Assembly: GCA_025055765.1 (NCBI GenBank)
Contig: JANWWS010000017.1
Coordinates: forward strand, 1 to 40,256
DNA: 40,256 nt
Direction of reading: 5' to 3'
DNA from: Leptospiraceae bacterium
Lineage (GTDB): Bacteria > Spirochaetota > Leptospiria > Turneriellales > Turneriellaceae
Position numbers and translations under genes: made by a program. How positions within the stretch are numbered: the first letter of the stretch is position 1; each line of letters opens with the position of its first letter. This document shows, piece by piece, positions 17,668-26,194 of the stretch. The notes under the pieces were generated by a model. The model was not told where the DNA came from. It worked only from the letters and a program-made list of their open reading frames with translations, and did not search any database.

Positions 17668-19716
17668 ATGGAAATCCTAAAAATAGTTATCTTTGCTATA
17701 CTTTTCTTTTGTGCCCATGGGCTGGCATTATCGGCGGTGTTCCGCTATTGGAAATATGCCCATCTCGGTACCGTTATGGAAATCCATACCTCTTTATGGG
17801 ACAAAATTAAAAATGTGGTTGTCAATGTTTTTTTTCAAAAGAAACTATTCAATAGACCAGTTCGTGGCCTTTTCCATGTCTTTATCTTCTTTGGCTTTAT
17901 TGTCTATGCTTTGCATACCCTAAGCCAATTTATGGGGGGATTTTTTGCAAACTACGATTTTTACATCCCCGCCCTTATCGATAAATATCTGTTCCGGGGA
18001 TTTCTATATTTTTACGACTACCTGCTCGACCTATTTACCTTTCTTGTACTTTGTGGCCTGGTATTTTTTGCCCTCCGGCGGTGGGTATTTTTAGCACCGG
18101 AGCTCGACCGCCCAAGTGGCCAAAGTGCCATTGTGCTAATCATGATTGCTCTACTTATGGTCGCAACTCTCCTGAGTGAGCCTTCCCGTGTTATAAAGGA
18201 TGGCCTTTCTTTTGAACATTTAAGTCCCCTGCGAAGCTTTCTAGTCAGGCTCTTGCAAAACTGGGGCATATCCCCCCAAGAAGCTCAGAGTACATATCTC
18301 ATTGGTTGGTGGTCCCACGTGCTTCTGGTCTTTGGTTTCATGGTCTATGTCCCCCGTAGTAAACATGCTCACTTAATTTGGGCGCCGGTAAACTTTTGGT
18401 TTCATAAGGGTACGCCTAAGGGGGCCCTGTCGCTCATGGACTTAGAGAAGGCTAGCGTATATGGAGCTTCCCAGGTTCAGGATTTTACTTGGAAAGACCA
18501 CTTAAATGGCCTTAGTTGTATTGAATGTGGAAGATGTACCTTAGAGTGCCCGGCCAACCGCACGGGGAAGGTCCTCGATCCCAAAGCAATCATGATGGAT
18601 CTAAAGCATGCCCTTATGGAAAAAATGCCTAGAGTAGAGGAACTGCGTCGGCAGGGGAAAAGTGAGGAAGAGTTAGCCCAAGATACGACACTGCGCGTGA
18701 TTGACAACTATACCCCCACCGAAGCCCTCTGGGCCTGCACTACCTGCTATGCGTGTGTGGAAGCCTGCCCTGTGGGCAATAATCAAGTAGATGCCATTAT
18801 TGCCATGAGAAGAGCTCTCGTACTAAACGAAGGAAGTCTCCCCACAGACCTGCAAGGAGCTTTGACGAACATGGAAAATCAGTCGAACCCTTGGGGGGTG
18901 GGCTCCCACAAAAGAGAGGAATGGGCAGAGGGACTTGCAGTAAAGACCATGGCCCAGTGGCAAAGCGAAGGCCAGAGTCCTGAAATTCTCTATTGGGTTG
19001 GATGTGCAGGGGCTTTTGACGAGCGCTCTAAAAAAATAGCTCGCTCTTTTGTAAAGCTTCTACAAAAAGCAGGTATCTCCTTTGGCATCTTAGGCGTAGA
19101 GGAAAACTGTACAGGGGATTCTGCTAGGCGTGCTGGTAATGAATATCTCTTCCAAACGTTAGCCTCAGCCAATATCGAAACACTGAACCGGTATGGGGTA
19201 AGAAAGATTGTCACCACCTGCCCCCATTGCTACAATACTCTCAAAAATGAATACCCACAATTGGGGGGTAAATATGAGGTCGAGCATCACACGGTTTTTT
19301 TGGATAGGCTGCTTAAGGAAAAAAAGCTAAAAATAGATGAAGCAAAAAAGTCCTTATTTGGCTATATTACCTATCATGACAGCTGTTATTTAGGGCGCTA
19401 TAACGACCACTATGAAGAGCCCCGCCGCATATTAAAACAAGTTACACAATTTCGTCTTCTTGAGCCAATCGATCACAAAAGACGAGGACTGTGCTGTGGT
19501 GCGGGTGGTGCCCAAATGTGGAAGGAAGAAGAAAAAGGTCGGGAGAGAGTCAACTATAAAAGAACAGAGCAGCTCCTACTGACCGAAGCAAAGACCATAG
19601 CTTCTGCCTGTCCTTTTTGTATGACTATGATTTCAGATGGAGTTAAGGCTCATGGTCATGAAGAGAAGGTCGAAACCCTGGATGTAGCCGAGATCCTGGA
19701 AAAAGTCGTGATCTAA
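17668..19716 (+). CDS. Membrane-bound FeS oxidoreductase, heterodisulfide-reductase-like (CCG domains)
   Basis: A 682-residue protein from ATG 17668; an ATG at 17644 in frame would add eight residues. About five hydrophobic helices fill the first 230 residues (a nitrate-reductase-gamma-like b-type membrane module). Two 4Fe-4S motifs follow: CIECGRCTLECPANRTG and CTTCYACVEACPVGNN. Then come two CCG-type domains: WVGCAGAFD, ENCTGDSARRAGNE, TTCPHCYNTL in the first and YHDSCYLGRYN, LCCGAGGAQMW, ACPFCMTM in the second. This fused membrane plus HdrD-like layout passes electrons between the quinone pool and a soluble partner, in many bacteria an electron-transfer flavoprotein of fatty-acid oxidation. 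Its stop overlaps the lpxA start (TAATG). An exact dispersed palindrome lies inside codons 36-40. Confidence 0.88.
   Translation: MEILKIVIFAILFFCAHGLALSAVFRYWKYAHLGTVMEIHTSLWDKIKNVVVNVFFQKKLFNRPVRGLFHVFIFFGFIVYALHTLSQFMGGFFANYDFYIPALIDKYLFRGFLYFYDYLLDLFTFLVLCGLVFFALRRWVFLAPELDRPSGQSAIVLIMIALLMVATLLSEPSRVIKDGLSFEHLSPLRSFLVRLLQNWGISPQEAQSTYLIGWWSHVLLVFGFMVYVPRSKHAHLIWAPVNFWFHKGTPKGALSLMDLEKASVYGASQVQDFTWKDHLNGLSCIECGRCTLECPANRTGKVLDPKAIMMDLKHALMEKMPRVEELRRQGKSEEELAQDTTLRVIDNYTPTEALWACTTCYACVEACPVGNNQVDAIIAMRRALVLNEGSLPTDLQGALTNMENQSNPWGVGSHKREEWAEGLAVKTMAQWQSEGQSPEILYWVGCAGAFDERSKKIARSFVKLLQKAGISFGILGVEENCTGDSARRAGNEYLFQTLASANIETLNRYGVRKIVTTCPHCYNTLKNEYPQLGGKYEVEHHTVFLDRLLKEKKLKIDEAKKSLFGYITYHDSCYLGRYNDHYEEPRRILKQVTQFRLLEPIDHKRRGLCCGAGGAQMWKEEEKGRERVNYKRTEQLLLTEAKTIASACPFCMTMISDGVKAHGHEEKVETLDVAEILEKVVI
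17775..17788. repeat. Palindrome site C (inside a coding sequence)
   Basis: TATGGAAATCCATA is an exact core inside the FeS oxidoreductase gene, where it encodes VMEIHT. The pair outside the core is T/C (unpaired), but the next pair is G-C. A partial copy (GGTATGGAAATCC) covers the start codon of the same gene at 17666-17678. Confidence 0.75.
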
Positions 19717-20555
19717 TGCCAAAAATTCATCCAACTGCCATTGTAGAATCAGGAGCTGAATTAGCAGAAGATGTGGAGATAGGCCCCTATAGTATAATTG
19801 GGCCCCAAGTTAAAATTGGGAAAGGCACTAAAATTGGTGCCCATGTGGTCTTCCGCCACAGGGTAGAGGTAGGCGAATACAATACATTTCATGACATGAG
19901 TGTGATTGGGGACATTGCTCAAGATGTAAATTTCCATAATTGGGATGAAGCCAAAGTGGTTATCGGAAGCCACAATATCTTTCGTGAGCATATTACGATC
20001 CACCAGCCTTCCGTGCCTGGCAATACCACTAAAATTGGTAGCCACTGCTATTTTATGGCCACCACCCACGTAGCTCATGACTGCCAAGTGGGAGACCATG
20101 TCATTATGGTAAACCAGTCGGGCCTTGCCGGCCATGCTATAATTCACGATCATGCCTTTATCTCAGGAAATGTCATGGTGCATCAGTATTGTCGGGTTGG
20201 TGCTTATGCTATTTTGGGGGGAGGTACCAAGGTGACCCGGGATGTTCCCCCGTTTTGTATGGTCAATGGCAATCCTGCCCTAGCTTATGGTTTAAATGTT
20301 GTGGGACTGCGCCGGGCAAAGTTTACCCCGGAGGAGCGTAGTGCCATAAAGCAGGCTTTCCAAATACTTTACCTTAAGGATCACTCTATATCCAAGGCTA
20401 TAGAGATCTTAGAAAAGGAGTTTTTACCCACTTTATCGGAGGGGTCTCCTCGCTCTCGGGTGGCCTACTTCATAGAATTTCTGAAGGGCACGAAGCGGGG
20501 TATTGTCTTTCACCACTCCCGAAAGGGTGGTGGGGAAGAGCCGGATATAGAGTAG
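19716..20555 (+). CDS. lpxA: Acyl-ACP--UDP-sugar O/N-acyltransferase LpxA
   Basis: A 279-residue left-handed beta-helix acyltransferase. Hexapeptide repeats run from MPKIHPTAIVESGAEL to about residue 190, and the catalytic histidine lies in ATTHVAHDCQVGDHVI. The helical C-terminus (GLNVVGLRRAKFTPEERSAIKQAFQILY) is the LpxA type. LpxA puts the first acyl chain on UDP-GlcNAc, or on the 3-amino sugar in Leptospira, to start lipid A. I cannot tell the sugar preference from sequence, and no gnnA/gnnB is nearby. The ATG overlaps the stop of the FeS oxidoreductase gene. The last codons can form a GAAA-loop hairpin (CACCACTCCC/GGGTGGTG), followed by a palindrome instead of a T-run. Confidence 0.94.
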   Translation: MPKIHPTAIVESGAELAEDVEIGPYSIIGPQVKIGKGTKIGAHVVFRHRVEVGEYNTFHDMSVIGDIAQDVNFHNWDEAKVVIGSHNIFREHITIHQPSVPGNTTKIGSHCYFMATTHVAHDCQVGDHVIMVNQSGLAGHAIIHDHAFISGNVMVHQYCRVGAYAILGGGTKVTRDVPPFCMVNGNPALAYGLNVVGLRRAKFTPEERSAIKQAFQILYLKDHSISKAIEILEKEFLPTLSEGSPRSRVAYFIEFLKGTKRGIVFHHSRKGGGEEPDIE

Positions 20556-20562
20556 CAAAGGA

Positions 20563-20582
20563 TGTTATGGATTTCCATAACA
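20563..20582. repeat. Palindrome site D (20 bp) between lpxA and nusB
   Basis: TGTTATGGATTTCCATAACA is paired throughout except the central A-T-T. It fills the 32-bp gap between convergent lpxA and nusB. It could act as a two-way terminator stem, but no T-run follows on either strand. Confidence 0.8.
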
Positions 20583-20587
20583 GGGTA

Positions 20588-21019
20588 TCATTTTCCCTTT
20601 TCTGGGGTGGAACTCGTCAGGTGGCTCTTGTAGACTCGGTCTAAAATACCATTGATAAACCGGCTTGAGTCATCCTCGGCATATTCTTTGGCTAATCGGA
20701 TGGCTTCATCAAGGCTTACTTTGGGCGGAACTATGTGGCGTAAATATAGGAGTTGCGCTAAAGAAATTCGCAAAATAGCTTTATTTACAGGTGAAATTCT
20801 GTCAAAGTCCCAGTGCTCCGAGTAGTTCTTAATTAGCTCATCAATTTCCTTCTGGTGTTCCAGGGTGGTGTGGATGAGCAAGAGAGCGAAGTCCCGATCA
20901 TCTTGGGGTAGGTTATAGTCAATCCAGTCAAATGACTCTAGTTCTTGAAGGGGTCGGTTATGGAATTCCTTTTGGAAAATTGCCTGCATGGCCAAAATTC
21001 GGGCGCGGTGTGGTTTCAT
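20588..21019 (-). CDS. nusB: Transcription antitermination factor NusB
   Basis: A 143-residue all-helical protein of NusB length. RARILAMQAIFQKEF is the usual basic N-terminal helix; YSEHWDFDRISPVNKAILRISLAQLLYL and PPKVSLDEAIRLAKEYAEDDSSRFINGILDRVYK are the strongest family motifs. NusB with NusE binds boxA RNA and keeps polymerase from stopping in rRNA operons. It is the last gene of HA-protein, prfC, ribH, nusB. The gap to ribH is 2 bp, and ribH-nusB is a common neighbour pair. A 12/14 match to the dispersed palindrome lies in it near 20960. Confidence 0.95.
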   Translation of the reverse strand: MKPHRARILAMQAIFQKEFHNRPLQELESFDWIDYNLPQDDRDFALLLIHTTLEHQKEIDELIKNYSEHWDFDRISPVNKAILRISLAQLLYLRHIVPPKVSLDEAIRLAKEYAEDDSSRFINGILDRVYKSHLTSSTPEKGK

Positions 21020-21021
21020 GG

Positions 21022-21501
21022 TTAGAGGTCTGCTTCTTGGTAGAGAGCAATGAGCCGGATAAGGCTAAGAGCTGCATCCCTACCCTTATTCCCATATTTT
21101 ATACCGGCACGGTTAAGGGCCTGTTCTACGCTGTCGGTAGTGAGGATGCCAAAGGCAATTGGTTTGCGGTAGTCGAGAGATAGTTTCATGAGAGCTTGCG
21201 AGACAGGTCCGGCTACATATTCAAAGTGGGAGGTCTCTCCTCGGATAATGGCACCTAAGGCTAAAAGGCCATTTACATCTCGCCGTTCGAGAATGCGGCT
21301 TGCCGTGACGGGAATTTCAAAACTGCCGGGCACATGGAAGACCTCAACTTCGCAGTTCATGGTATCTGCAAAAACAGCCAAAGCCCCCTCAAGGAGTTTT
21401 TGGGTAATGTATTCGTTAAAGTCGGAGACCACAATGCCAACGCGAGCTGGTTTTATGAGATAGGGTTTTCCATACCAAACCTTAGGCTTTGCTCTTTCCA
21501 T
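21022..21501 (-). CDS. ribH: 6,7-dimethyl-8-ribityllumazine synthase
   Basis: A 159-residue lumazine synthase. ARVGIVVSDFNEYITQKLLEGAL is the substrate-binding N-terminal segment, VEVFHVPGSFEIPVTASRIL the next, and GAIIRGETSHFEYVAGPVSQALM holds the catalytic histidine. FGILTTDSVEQALNRAG and the NKGRDAALSLIRLIAL helix complete it. It makes the riboflavin precursor from a ribityl-pyrimidine and dihydroxybutanone phosphate. The N-terminus is about ten residues longer than many homologues (MERAKPKVWYGKPYLI). It sits between prfC (3-bp gap) and nusB (2-bp gap). Confidence 0.96.
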   Translation of the reverse strand: MERAKPKVWYGKPYLIKPARVGIVVSDFNEYITQKLLEGALAVFADTMNCEVEVFHVPGSFEIPVTASRILERRDVNGLLALGAIIRGETSHFEYVAGPVSQALMKLSLDYRKPIAFGILTTDSVEQALNRAGIKYGNKGRDAALSLIRLIALYQEADL

Positions 21502-21504
21502 AGC

Positions 21505-23091
21505 TTATTTTCGTCCTGCTGCCAGGGCCAATTGAGGAGGATGGCTGAAAAGCTCCACTTCTGGATATTTTTCTTGAAAGGATTTTAGGCGAAATTCATT
21601 TTCAAAAAGTACGACGAGATTTCCCTCGCTGTCATATACGAGCATGTCGTAACGGGAAAACTTTTCCTTATGCTTTTCATGAGTCCAGCGTGATACCTGA
21701 AAGGGAAGGCTTTCGAGTCTTGCTGGGACAGCGTATTCGTCTTGTAGTCGGTACAGAAGAACGTCAAACTGGAGTTGGCCCACCACCCCAACAATGGGAG
21801 TTTGCTCGTAAATATTAAAAAGCTGTATCACACCTTCTTCGGAGAGCTCGTGTATAGCTTTGCGGAATTGCTTGGCTTTCGAAGTGTCTTGTAAAATAAG
21901 TCGCGCAAAAAGTTCCGGAGCAAAGCGCGGTAGAGGGTTGTACAAAAAGGGCTCTCCTGTGCAAAGGAGGTCTCCTAACCGATAAAGCCCTGGATTAATT
22001 AAGCCAATTATGTCTCCTGCGTAGGCTTCGTCAATGGTATTTCGCTCTTGGCCAAAAAAAGCAACGGGGCTTGTCAGTTTAATTTCCTTATTGAGCCGAG
22101 GGACAAAGACACTCATCCCTCTTTCAAAACGGCCGCTTAAAATGCGCACAAATGCCACCCGATCGCGATGGGCTTTATTCATGTTTGCCTGAAGTTTAAA
22201 GACAAAAGCAGAGAATTTTTCACTTGCGGGCTCAATAATTTTGCCATCTTCCGTGATAACCCTTTGAGGGGAAGGGGAAAGTCTTAGAAATTCCTTTAGA
22301 AGGTGTTCTACGCCAAAATTGGTGAGTGCGCTGCCAAAAAAGACTGGGGTTTGCTCTCCTCGCAGGAATTTTTCGTAATCGAACGGTGGCAGAGCAGATG
22401 AAGCAATTTCCACACCTTCCCGAAAGCTACGGTAGATTTCTTCACCCATAATTTCTTGCAGGCGGGGATCATCAAGTCCCGTAATTTGTTCGCAAGCGGG
22501 ATAGGCACTTGTGACGCTTTTTTGAAAACTGTGGACCTGCTTTCTTTCTAAATCATAAAAGCCTTTGAAATCTCTTCCACTACCCATGGGCCAGCATAAG
22601 GGAACTGCCTCAATTTTGAGCACACTTTCAATGTTATCGAGTAAGGCAAAGGGGTCAAGGGCCGGCAGATCCATTTTATTTATAAAAGTAAAGATTGGGA
22701 TTTTTCTTTCGCGGCAAATATGAAAAAGTTTTATTGTCTGAGGCTCAACTCCGCGAGCGGCGTCTAGGACCATCACAGCACTGTCTACGGCCATGAGGGT
22801 GCGATACGTATCTTCAGAAAAATCTTGGTGGCCAGGTGTATCTAGTAAGTTTACAACATATCCTTGAGAGACAAATTGCATAGCCGCTGTTGAAATAGAA
22901 ATGCCTCTTTCTTGCTCAAGAGTCATCCAGTCGGAGCGTGTTTTACGCCTCTCTTTTTTTGCCCTTACATGTCCTGCAAGATGAATTGCTCCACTATAGA
23001 GCAAAAGTTTTTCGGTTAAGGTTGTCTTGCCTGCATCGGGGTGGGCAATAATAGCAAAGGCACGGCGCCTTAAAACTTCTTTTTCGTACAT
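21505..23091 (-). CDS. prfC: Peptide chain release factor 3
   Basis: A 528-residue translational GTPase, usual RF3 length. G1 is AHPDAGKTTLTEKLLLYSGAI, the RF3 signature WMTLEQERGISISTAAMQF follows, G3 is DTPGHQDFSEDTYRTL and G4 is FINKMDLPALDPF. Domain 2 and the RF3-specific C-terminal part (GVVGQLQFDVLLYRLQDEYAV and LESLPFQVSRW) are present. RF3 uses GTP to remove RF1/RF2 from the ribosome after termination. It is the second gene of the HA-protein, prfC, ribH, nusB cluster; 11 bp separate it from the HA-protein gene and 3 bp from ribH. Confidence 0.97.
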   Translation of the reverse strand: MYEKEVLRRRAFAIIAHPDAGKTTLTEKLLLYSGAIHLAGHVRAKKERRKTRSDWMTLEQERGISISTAAMQFVSQGYVVNLLDTPGHQDFSEDTYRTLMAVDSAVMVLDAARGVEPQTIKLFHICRERKIPIFTFINKMDLPALDPFALLDNIESVLKIEAVPLCWPMGSGRDFKGFYDLERKQVHSFQKSVTSAYPACEQITGLDDPRLQEIMGEEIYRSFREGVEIASSALPPFDYEKFLRGEQTPVFFGSALTNFGVEHLLKEFLRLSPSPQRVITEDGKIIEPASEKFSAFVFKLQANMNKAHRDRVAFVRILSGRFERGMSVFVPRLNKEIKLTSPVAFFGQERNTIDEAYAGDIIGLINPGLYRLGDLLCTGEPFLYNPLPRFAPELFARLILQDTSKAKQFRKAIHELSEEGVIQLFNIYEQTPIVGVVGQLQFDVLLYRLQDEYAVPARLESLPFQVSRWTHEKHKEKFSRYDMLVYDSEGNLVVLFENEFRLKSFQEKYPEVELFSHPPQLALAAGRK

Positions 23092-23102
23092 AGCATTTTT
23101 CT

Positions 23103-23729
23103 CTATAAATATTTTTGGGCAAATTCCTTAAGGTCAAGTTGCTCGAGCTTTTCTACCTGCTGAGGGCTTAAAACGTCATACTCTTTTTTTATGAGTTGGT
23201 ATTTGAGCCAATTGTGCAACCTTTTTTCTTCCTCAGATTTTCCGTTTCTATCAGGTAATTTGCCGTTTTTCATCCGGAATTCCAGCACTTTTTCGTAAGT
23301 CTTATTCCAGCGCTCTTCCCTTGGGTAAAAAGGGAAATGGATTTTTTCGAGTAACCTTATGCGTTCCGGTGAGAGTTTACCATTTTTGTAATCTTTTCGT
23401 ATACCTAAGAACCAAACAGCGAGGTGGTGTTCTACGGGTTCTCGAGATCTCTGCGATGGCCAGCGGTGGGGGTTTTTCTTGCGGAATTCCAGAAGTAAAT
23501 CATAATTTTGCTCCCAACTGTGTTGTTGCAGGTTCCAGATAAAATGAATTTGGTTTAAAGATTCAATTTGCTCTTGGCTAAGTGCACCTGCTTTATATTT
23601 CATGCGCTGAACCGCACACCAGGTGTACAATTGAGGGTGTTCATCTCTTCGAGGTAGTCTTCCTTCGCGCTCGTAAAACTCCTTTAATTGTCGGTAAAGC
23701 TCTTGCCATTTGGCTTCTTTACGGCGCAC
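23103..23729 (-). CDS. Stand-alone triple helicase-associated (HA) domain protein
   Basis: A 208-residue protein that is almost only three HA-type repeats (about residues 6-70, 75-140 and 142-205). Each has W-x-x-x-Y-x-x-x-L-x-F at its start, an L-x-x-W-x-x-x-x-R/K-x-x-Y segment in the middle and L-S-x-x-x-x-x-x-L-E-x-I/L at its end. HA repeats normally follow a DEAD/DEAH helicase and probably bind nucleic acid; here no ATPase is attached. It starts at GTG 23729, and TTGACA lies 28 nt upstream. It heads the operon with prfC, ribH and nusB, so a ribosome- or RNA-linked role is a fair guess, but nothing more is shown. Confidence 0.85.
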   Translation of the reverse strand: MRRKEAKWQELYRQLKEFYEREGRLPRRDEHPQLYTWCAVQRMKYKAGALSQEQIESLNQIHFIWNLQQHSWEQNYDLLLEFRKKNPHRWPSQRSREPVEHHLAVWFLGIRKDYKNGKLSPERIRLLEKIHFPFYPREERWNKTYEKVLEFRMKNGKLPDRNGKSEEEKRLHNWLKYQLIKKEYDVLSPQQVEKLEQLDLKEFAQKYL

Positions 23730-23757
23730 GGGTGACGCTGTCTTTTAAATTTGGCAC

Positions 23758-23763
23758 TGTCAA
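23758..23763 (-). promoter_or_regulatory. TTGACA element before the HA-prfC-ribH-nusB operon
   Basis: A perfect TTGACA on the minus strand ends 28 nt before GTG 23729. TTTAAA lies 8 bp downstream and CAGCGT at 17 bp. It is almost back to back with the pyk TTGACA (23784-23789). Confidence 0.4.
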
Positions 23764-23783
23764 GAAGATTTTTAATTAAAATC

Positions 23784-23789
23784 TTGACA
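23784..23789 (+). promoter_or_regulatory. TTGACA element before pyk
   Basis: A perfect TTGACA ends 29 nt before the pyk ATG. No good -10 lies 17 bp downstream; TAAGAT at 23795-23800 is only 5 bp away. Confidence 0.4.
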
Positions 23790-23818
23790 TTGCGTAAGAT
23801 GGGGGAAAGCTGGAAGAA

Positions 23819-25267
23819 ATGGCATCTGCTGTTTCCCCGTTCAGGAAAACGAAGATTATCTGCACGATTGGGCCTGCAACCGCATCGCTGTCCATGCTAA
23901 AGGAGCTTGTGGCGGCTGGCATGAACATTGCTCGCCTCAATATGTCTCATGGGGATCATGCCTTTCATGCCGAGGTTATCCGGCATATTAAGGCTATAAA
24001 TAAAGCAGCTCCCTATCCGGTGGCTATTTTATTAGATACACAGGGACCTGAAATTCGAACAGGGGAGATTCAGGGCCAGCTGACATTAAACGTAGGGGAT
24101 GTCGTTGAGATCAATGCAGGCGGGGGTATGGAGGTAGAGTCAAAAAGTGTCATCCAAGTCAATTACCGGGATCTCATACGCGACCTTAAGCCAGGAGATC
24201 GCATCACTGTAGACAACGGCCTCATAAATTTAGATGTTATTGAAAAATCCCCATTTGGCCTTAAGTGCCGTGTGGTGGACGGCGGTGTTTTAAAATCTCG
24301 GCGGCATATTAATCTGCCGGGCATTCGGGTGAACCTGCCTGCTATTACGGCAAAAGATGAAGCCGATATTGTCTTTGGGGTAAAGCACGAAATCGATTTT
24401 GTTGCTCTTTCGTTTGTTCGCTCTGCTGCCGATGTGGAGGAGTGCAAGCGCATTATTAGCCGACATGGAGGGCATGCTCAAGTGATTGCCAAAATTGAAG
24501 ATCACTTTGGCGTACAAAATTACAAAGAAATTACGGCTGCAGCTGCTGGAGTGATGGTGGCCAGGGGGGATCTCGGTGTAGAGGTGCCTATTGAAGAGCT
24601 GCCCATAATACAACGCCGTATTATAAAAGAATGTGCCCAACAGGGAAAAAGGGTGATTATCGCTACTCATCTTTTGGAATCTATGATTGAAAATCCCTTC
24701 CCGACACGTGCAGAGGTCACGGATGTGGCCAATGCTGCCTATGAAGAGGCAGATGCGGTCATGCTTTCGGGAGAAACAACGGTAGGAAAATATCCAGTGC
24801 GAGCGGTTCAGTTCTTAGACAAAATAACCCGGCGTATTGAAGCGTCGGGGGGTATTGGATGGGCCCGGCAAAGAGTCGTGAGCGATCCTAAAGCTCTTCT
24901 AGCAAAAGCCGCGGTGGATTTGGCAGATAACATTAAGGCACAAGCTATTGTTGTGATAACCCGTCGCGGGGTGATGGCCGATCATCTGACTTCCTTCCAT
25001 CCCCATTACCCTGTCATCTTAGCTTTTACAAATATGTCAAATGTTCGCAGAAAACTTATGTTAAATAGGGGGGTACTTCCCTTTCGGATTGAATTCTCGA
25101 ATGATCCCGAGAAAACTATCCAAAACGCTTTTGCTGTTATTCGAAACCGCCAGCTCTTAAGCGCAGACGCGACAGTGGTAGTTGTATCGGATATTCTAGC
25201 GGGAGAAGACCGTGTGGACGCGGTGCAGGTGCGCCAAGTGGGCAACGCGGAGAGAAAGTCGGCATGA
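23819..25267 (+). CDS. pyk: Pyruvate kinase
   Basis: A 482-residue pyruvate kinase. [39 protein letters not shown] is the N-terminal substrate segment, [13 protein letters not shown] follows, and [16 protein letters not shown] contains the catalytic lysine and the metal-binding glutamate. [13 protein letters not shown] and [25 protein letters not shown] complete the barrel; a B domain and a C-terminal domain are present. It makes pyruvate and ATP from phosphoenolpyruvate. A GGAAG lies just before the ATG. Its stop overlaps the start of the cobalamin adenosyltransferase gene by 4 bp (ATGA). Confidence 0.97.
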   Translation: MASAVSPFRKTKIICTIGPATASLSMLKELVAAGMNIARLNMSHGDHAFHAEVIRHIKAINKAAPYPVAILLDTQGPEIRTGEIQGQLTLNVGDVVEINAGGGMEVESKSVIQVNYRDLIRDLKPGDRITVDNGLINLDVIEKSPFGLKCRVVDGGVLKSRRHINLPGIRVNLPAITAKDEADIVFGVKHEIDFVALSFVRSAADVEECKRIISRHGGHAQVIAKIEDHFGVQNYKEITAAAAGVMVARGDLGVEVPIEELPIIQRRIIKECAQQGKRVIIATHLLESMIENPFPTRAEVTDVANAAYEEADAVMLSGETTVGKYPVRAVQFLDKITRRIEASGGIGWARQRVVSDPKALLAKAAVDLADNIKAQAIVVITRRGVMADHLTSFHPHYPVILAFTNMSNVRRKLMLNRGVLPFRIEFSNDPEKTIQNAFAVIRNRQLLSADATVVVVSDILAGEDRVDAVQVRQVGNAERKSA

Positions 25268-25803
25268 AGATATATACCCGTACCGGTGACAAAGGCGAAA
25301 CATCCCTTTTTGCTGGGGGCAGGGTGGCCAAGAACCACCCACGTGTTGAGGCTTATGGGACTCTGGATGAAGCTAATTCTGTTATAGGAGTAGCTCTTTC
25401 CTTTCTCCCTGAGGGGCTAGGCGAGCTAAAAGAAAGTCTTCTCTGGCTTCAAAAAAGGCTTTTTGATCTTGGGGCAGAATTGGCTACGGCCAAGCAGGAA
25501 GCCTTGGCCCGCCTAAAATACTTGGTTGGCGAGGGGGATGTCAGCAAACTTGAAGAAGATATTGATCGCCTTGAGGTCCAACTTGTGCCCTTGGAGAATT
25601 TCATCTTGCCTGGGGGGCACCCGGCAGCAGCCTTTTTACACCTAGCCCGCACGGTGGTCCGCCGTGGAGAGAGGTCGGTTATGGAAATCCCTAACTTGCG
25701 AACGCAGGTCCTGGCCTTTTTAAATAGATCATCCGACTTTCTCTTCGTGGCCGCTCGTTATGTAAATGCCAAAGCGGGACTTGGGGAGCCAAGCTGGGAT
25801 TAA
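25264..25803 (+). CDS. Cob(I)alamin adenosyltransferase, PduO type
   Basis: A 179-residue PduO/MMAB-type enzyme. [21 protein letters not shown] and [15 protein letters not shown] form the ATP site; [25 protein letters not shown] and [17 protein letters not shown] are the cobalamin-side motifs, with the conserved arginines. It adds the adenosyl group to cob(I)alamin to make coenzyme B12. Translation is probably coupled to pyk through the ATGA overlap. A 13/14 copy of the dispersed palindrome lies inside the gene at 25680-25693. The 3' end overlaps convergent spoVG by 4 bp. Confidence 0.95.
   Translation: MKIYTRTGDKGETSLFAGGRVAKNHPRVEAYGTLDEANSVIGVALSFLPEGLGELKESLLWLQKRLFDLGAELATAKQEALARLKYLVGEGDVSKLEEDIDRLEVQLVPLENFILPGGHPAAAFLHLARTVVRRGERSVMEIPNLRTQVLAFLNRSSDFLFVAARYVNAKAGLGEPSWD
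25678..25695. repeat. Palindrome copy H with one mismatch (inside the adenosyltransferase gene)
   Basis: GTTATGGAAATCCCTAAC keeps both outer pairs (T-A and G-C) and has a single changed base in the right arm. The reading frame is that of VMEIPN, much like VMEIHT at site C. Confidence 0.6.
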
Positions 25804-26120
25804 CCCTTCCCCTCGCCAGGAGGTTCCTCTAAACCGTAGATGGTTAGTCCTTCCATAAGTTGGGGAAACTCCTTCCGGAAGCTTTCAATCACAGTTCTCG
25901 TTAGGTAATCCCTTGCCTCTTGGGAAATGGGGAAAAAGATGTCTATATACTCTCCCCGCCGGTTGCGATTCGAGGGCATGCCCACAAAGACACCCTTTTT
26001 CCCCTTAACTATACGCAGGTTCTTAACCACAAAGGTATCTCCTAGCGTAATATGAGCATATCCAAGGGTATTTTTGCCATCCCCCCTCGCATAGACTTGA
26101 GTCTTCGTAATCGGTACCAT
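25800..26120 (-). CDS. spoVG: SpoVG family RNA/DNA-binding regulator
   Basis: A 106-residue SpoVG protein. It begins MVPITKTQVYARGDGKNTLGYAHITLGDTFVVKNLRIVKGKKGVFVGMPS and ends with IFFPISQEARDYLTRTVIESF, all typical. In spirochaetes such as Borrelia SpoVG binds DNA and RNA and modulates gene expression; in Gram-positives it affects division and virulence. Here it lies alone, divergent from the DUF115-flbD-motAB group, with a 4-bp overlap with the cobalamin gene. GAGGG lies about 8 nt before the ATG. The AT-rich 74-bp spacer holds a minus-strand TATAAT, but no good -35 at 17 bp. Confidence 0.96.
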   Translation of the reverse strand: MVPITKTQVYARGDGKNTLGYAHITLGDTFVVKNLRIVKGKKGVFVGMPSNRNRRGEYIDIFFPISQEARDYLTRTVIESFRKEFPQLMEGLTIYGLEEPPGEGKG

Positions 26121-26194
26121 ATCTCTTACCCTCTAAGTGTAAGTTTTCAGCTACTTGCCTAAAATACCGTTATTATATACGAAGGATTTTCATT

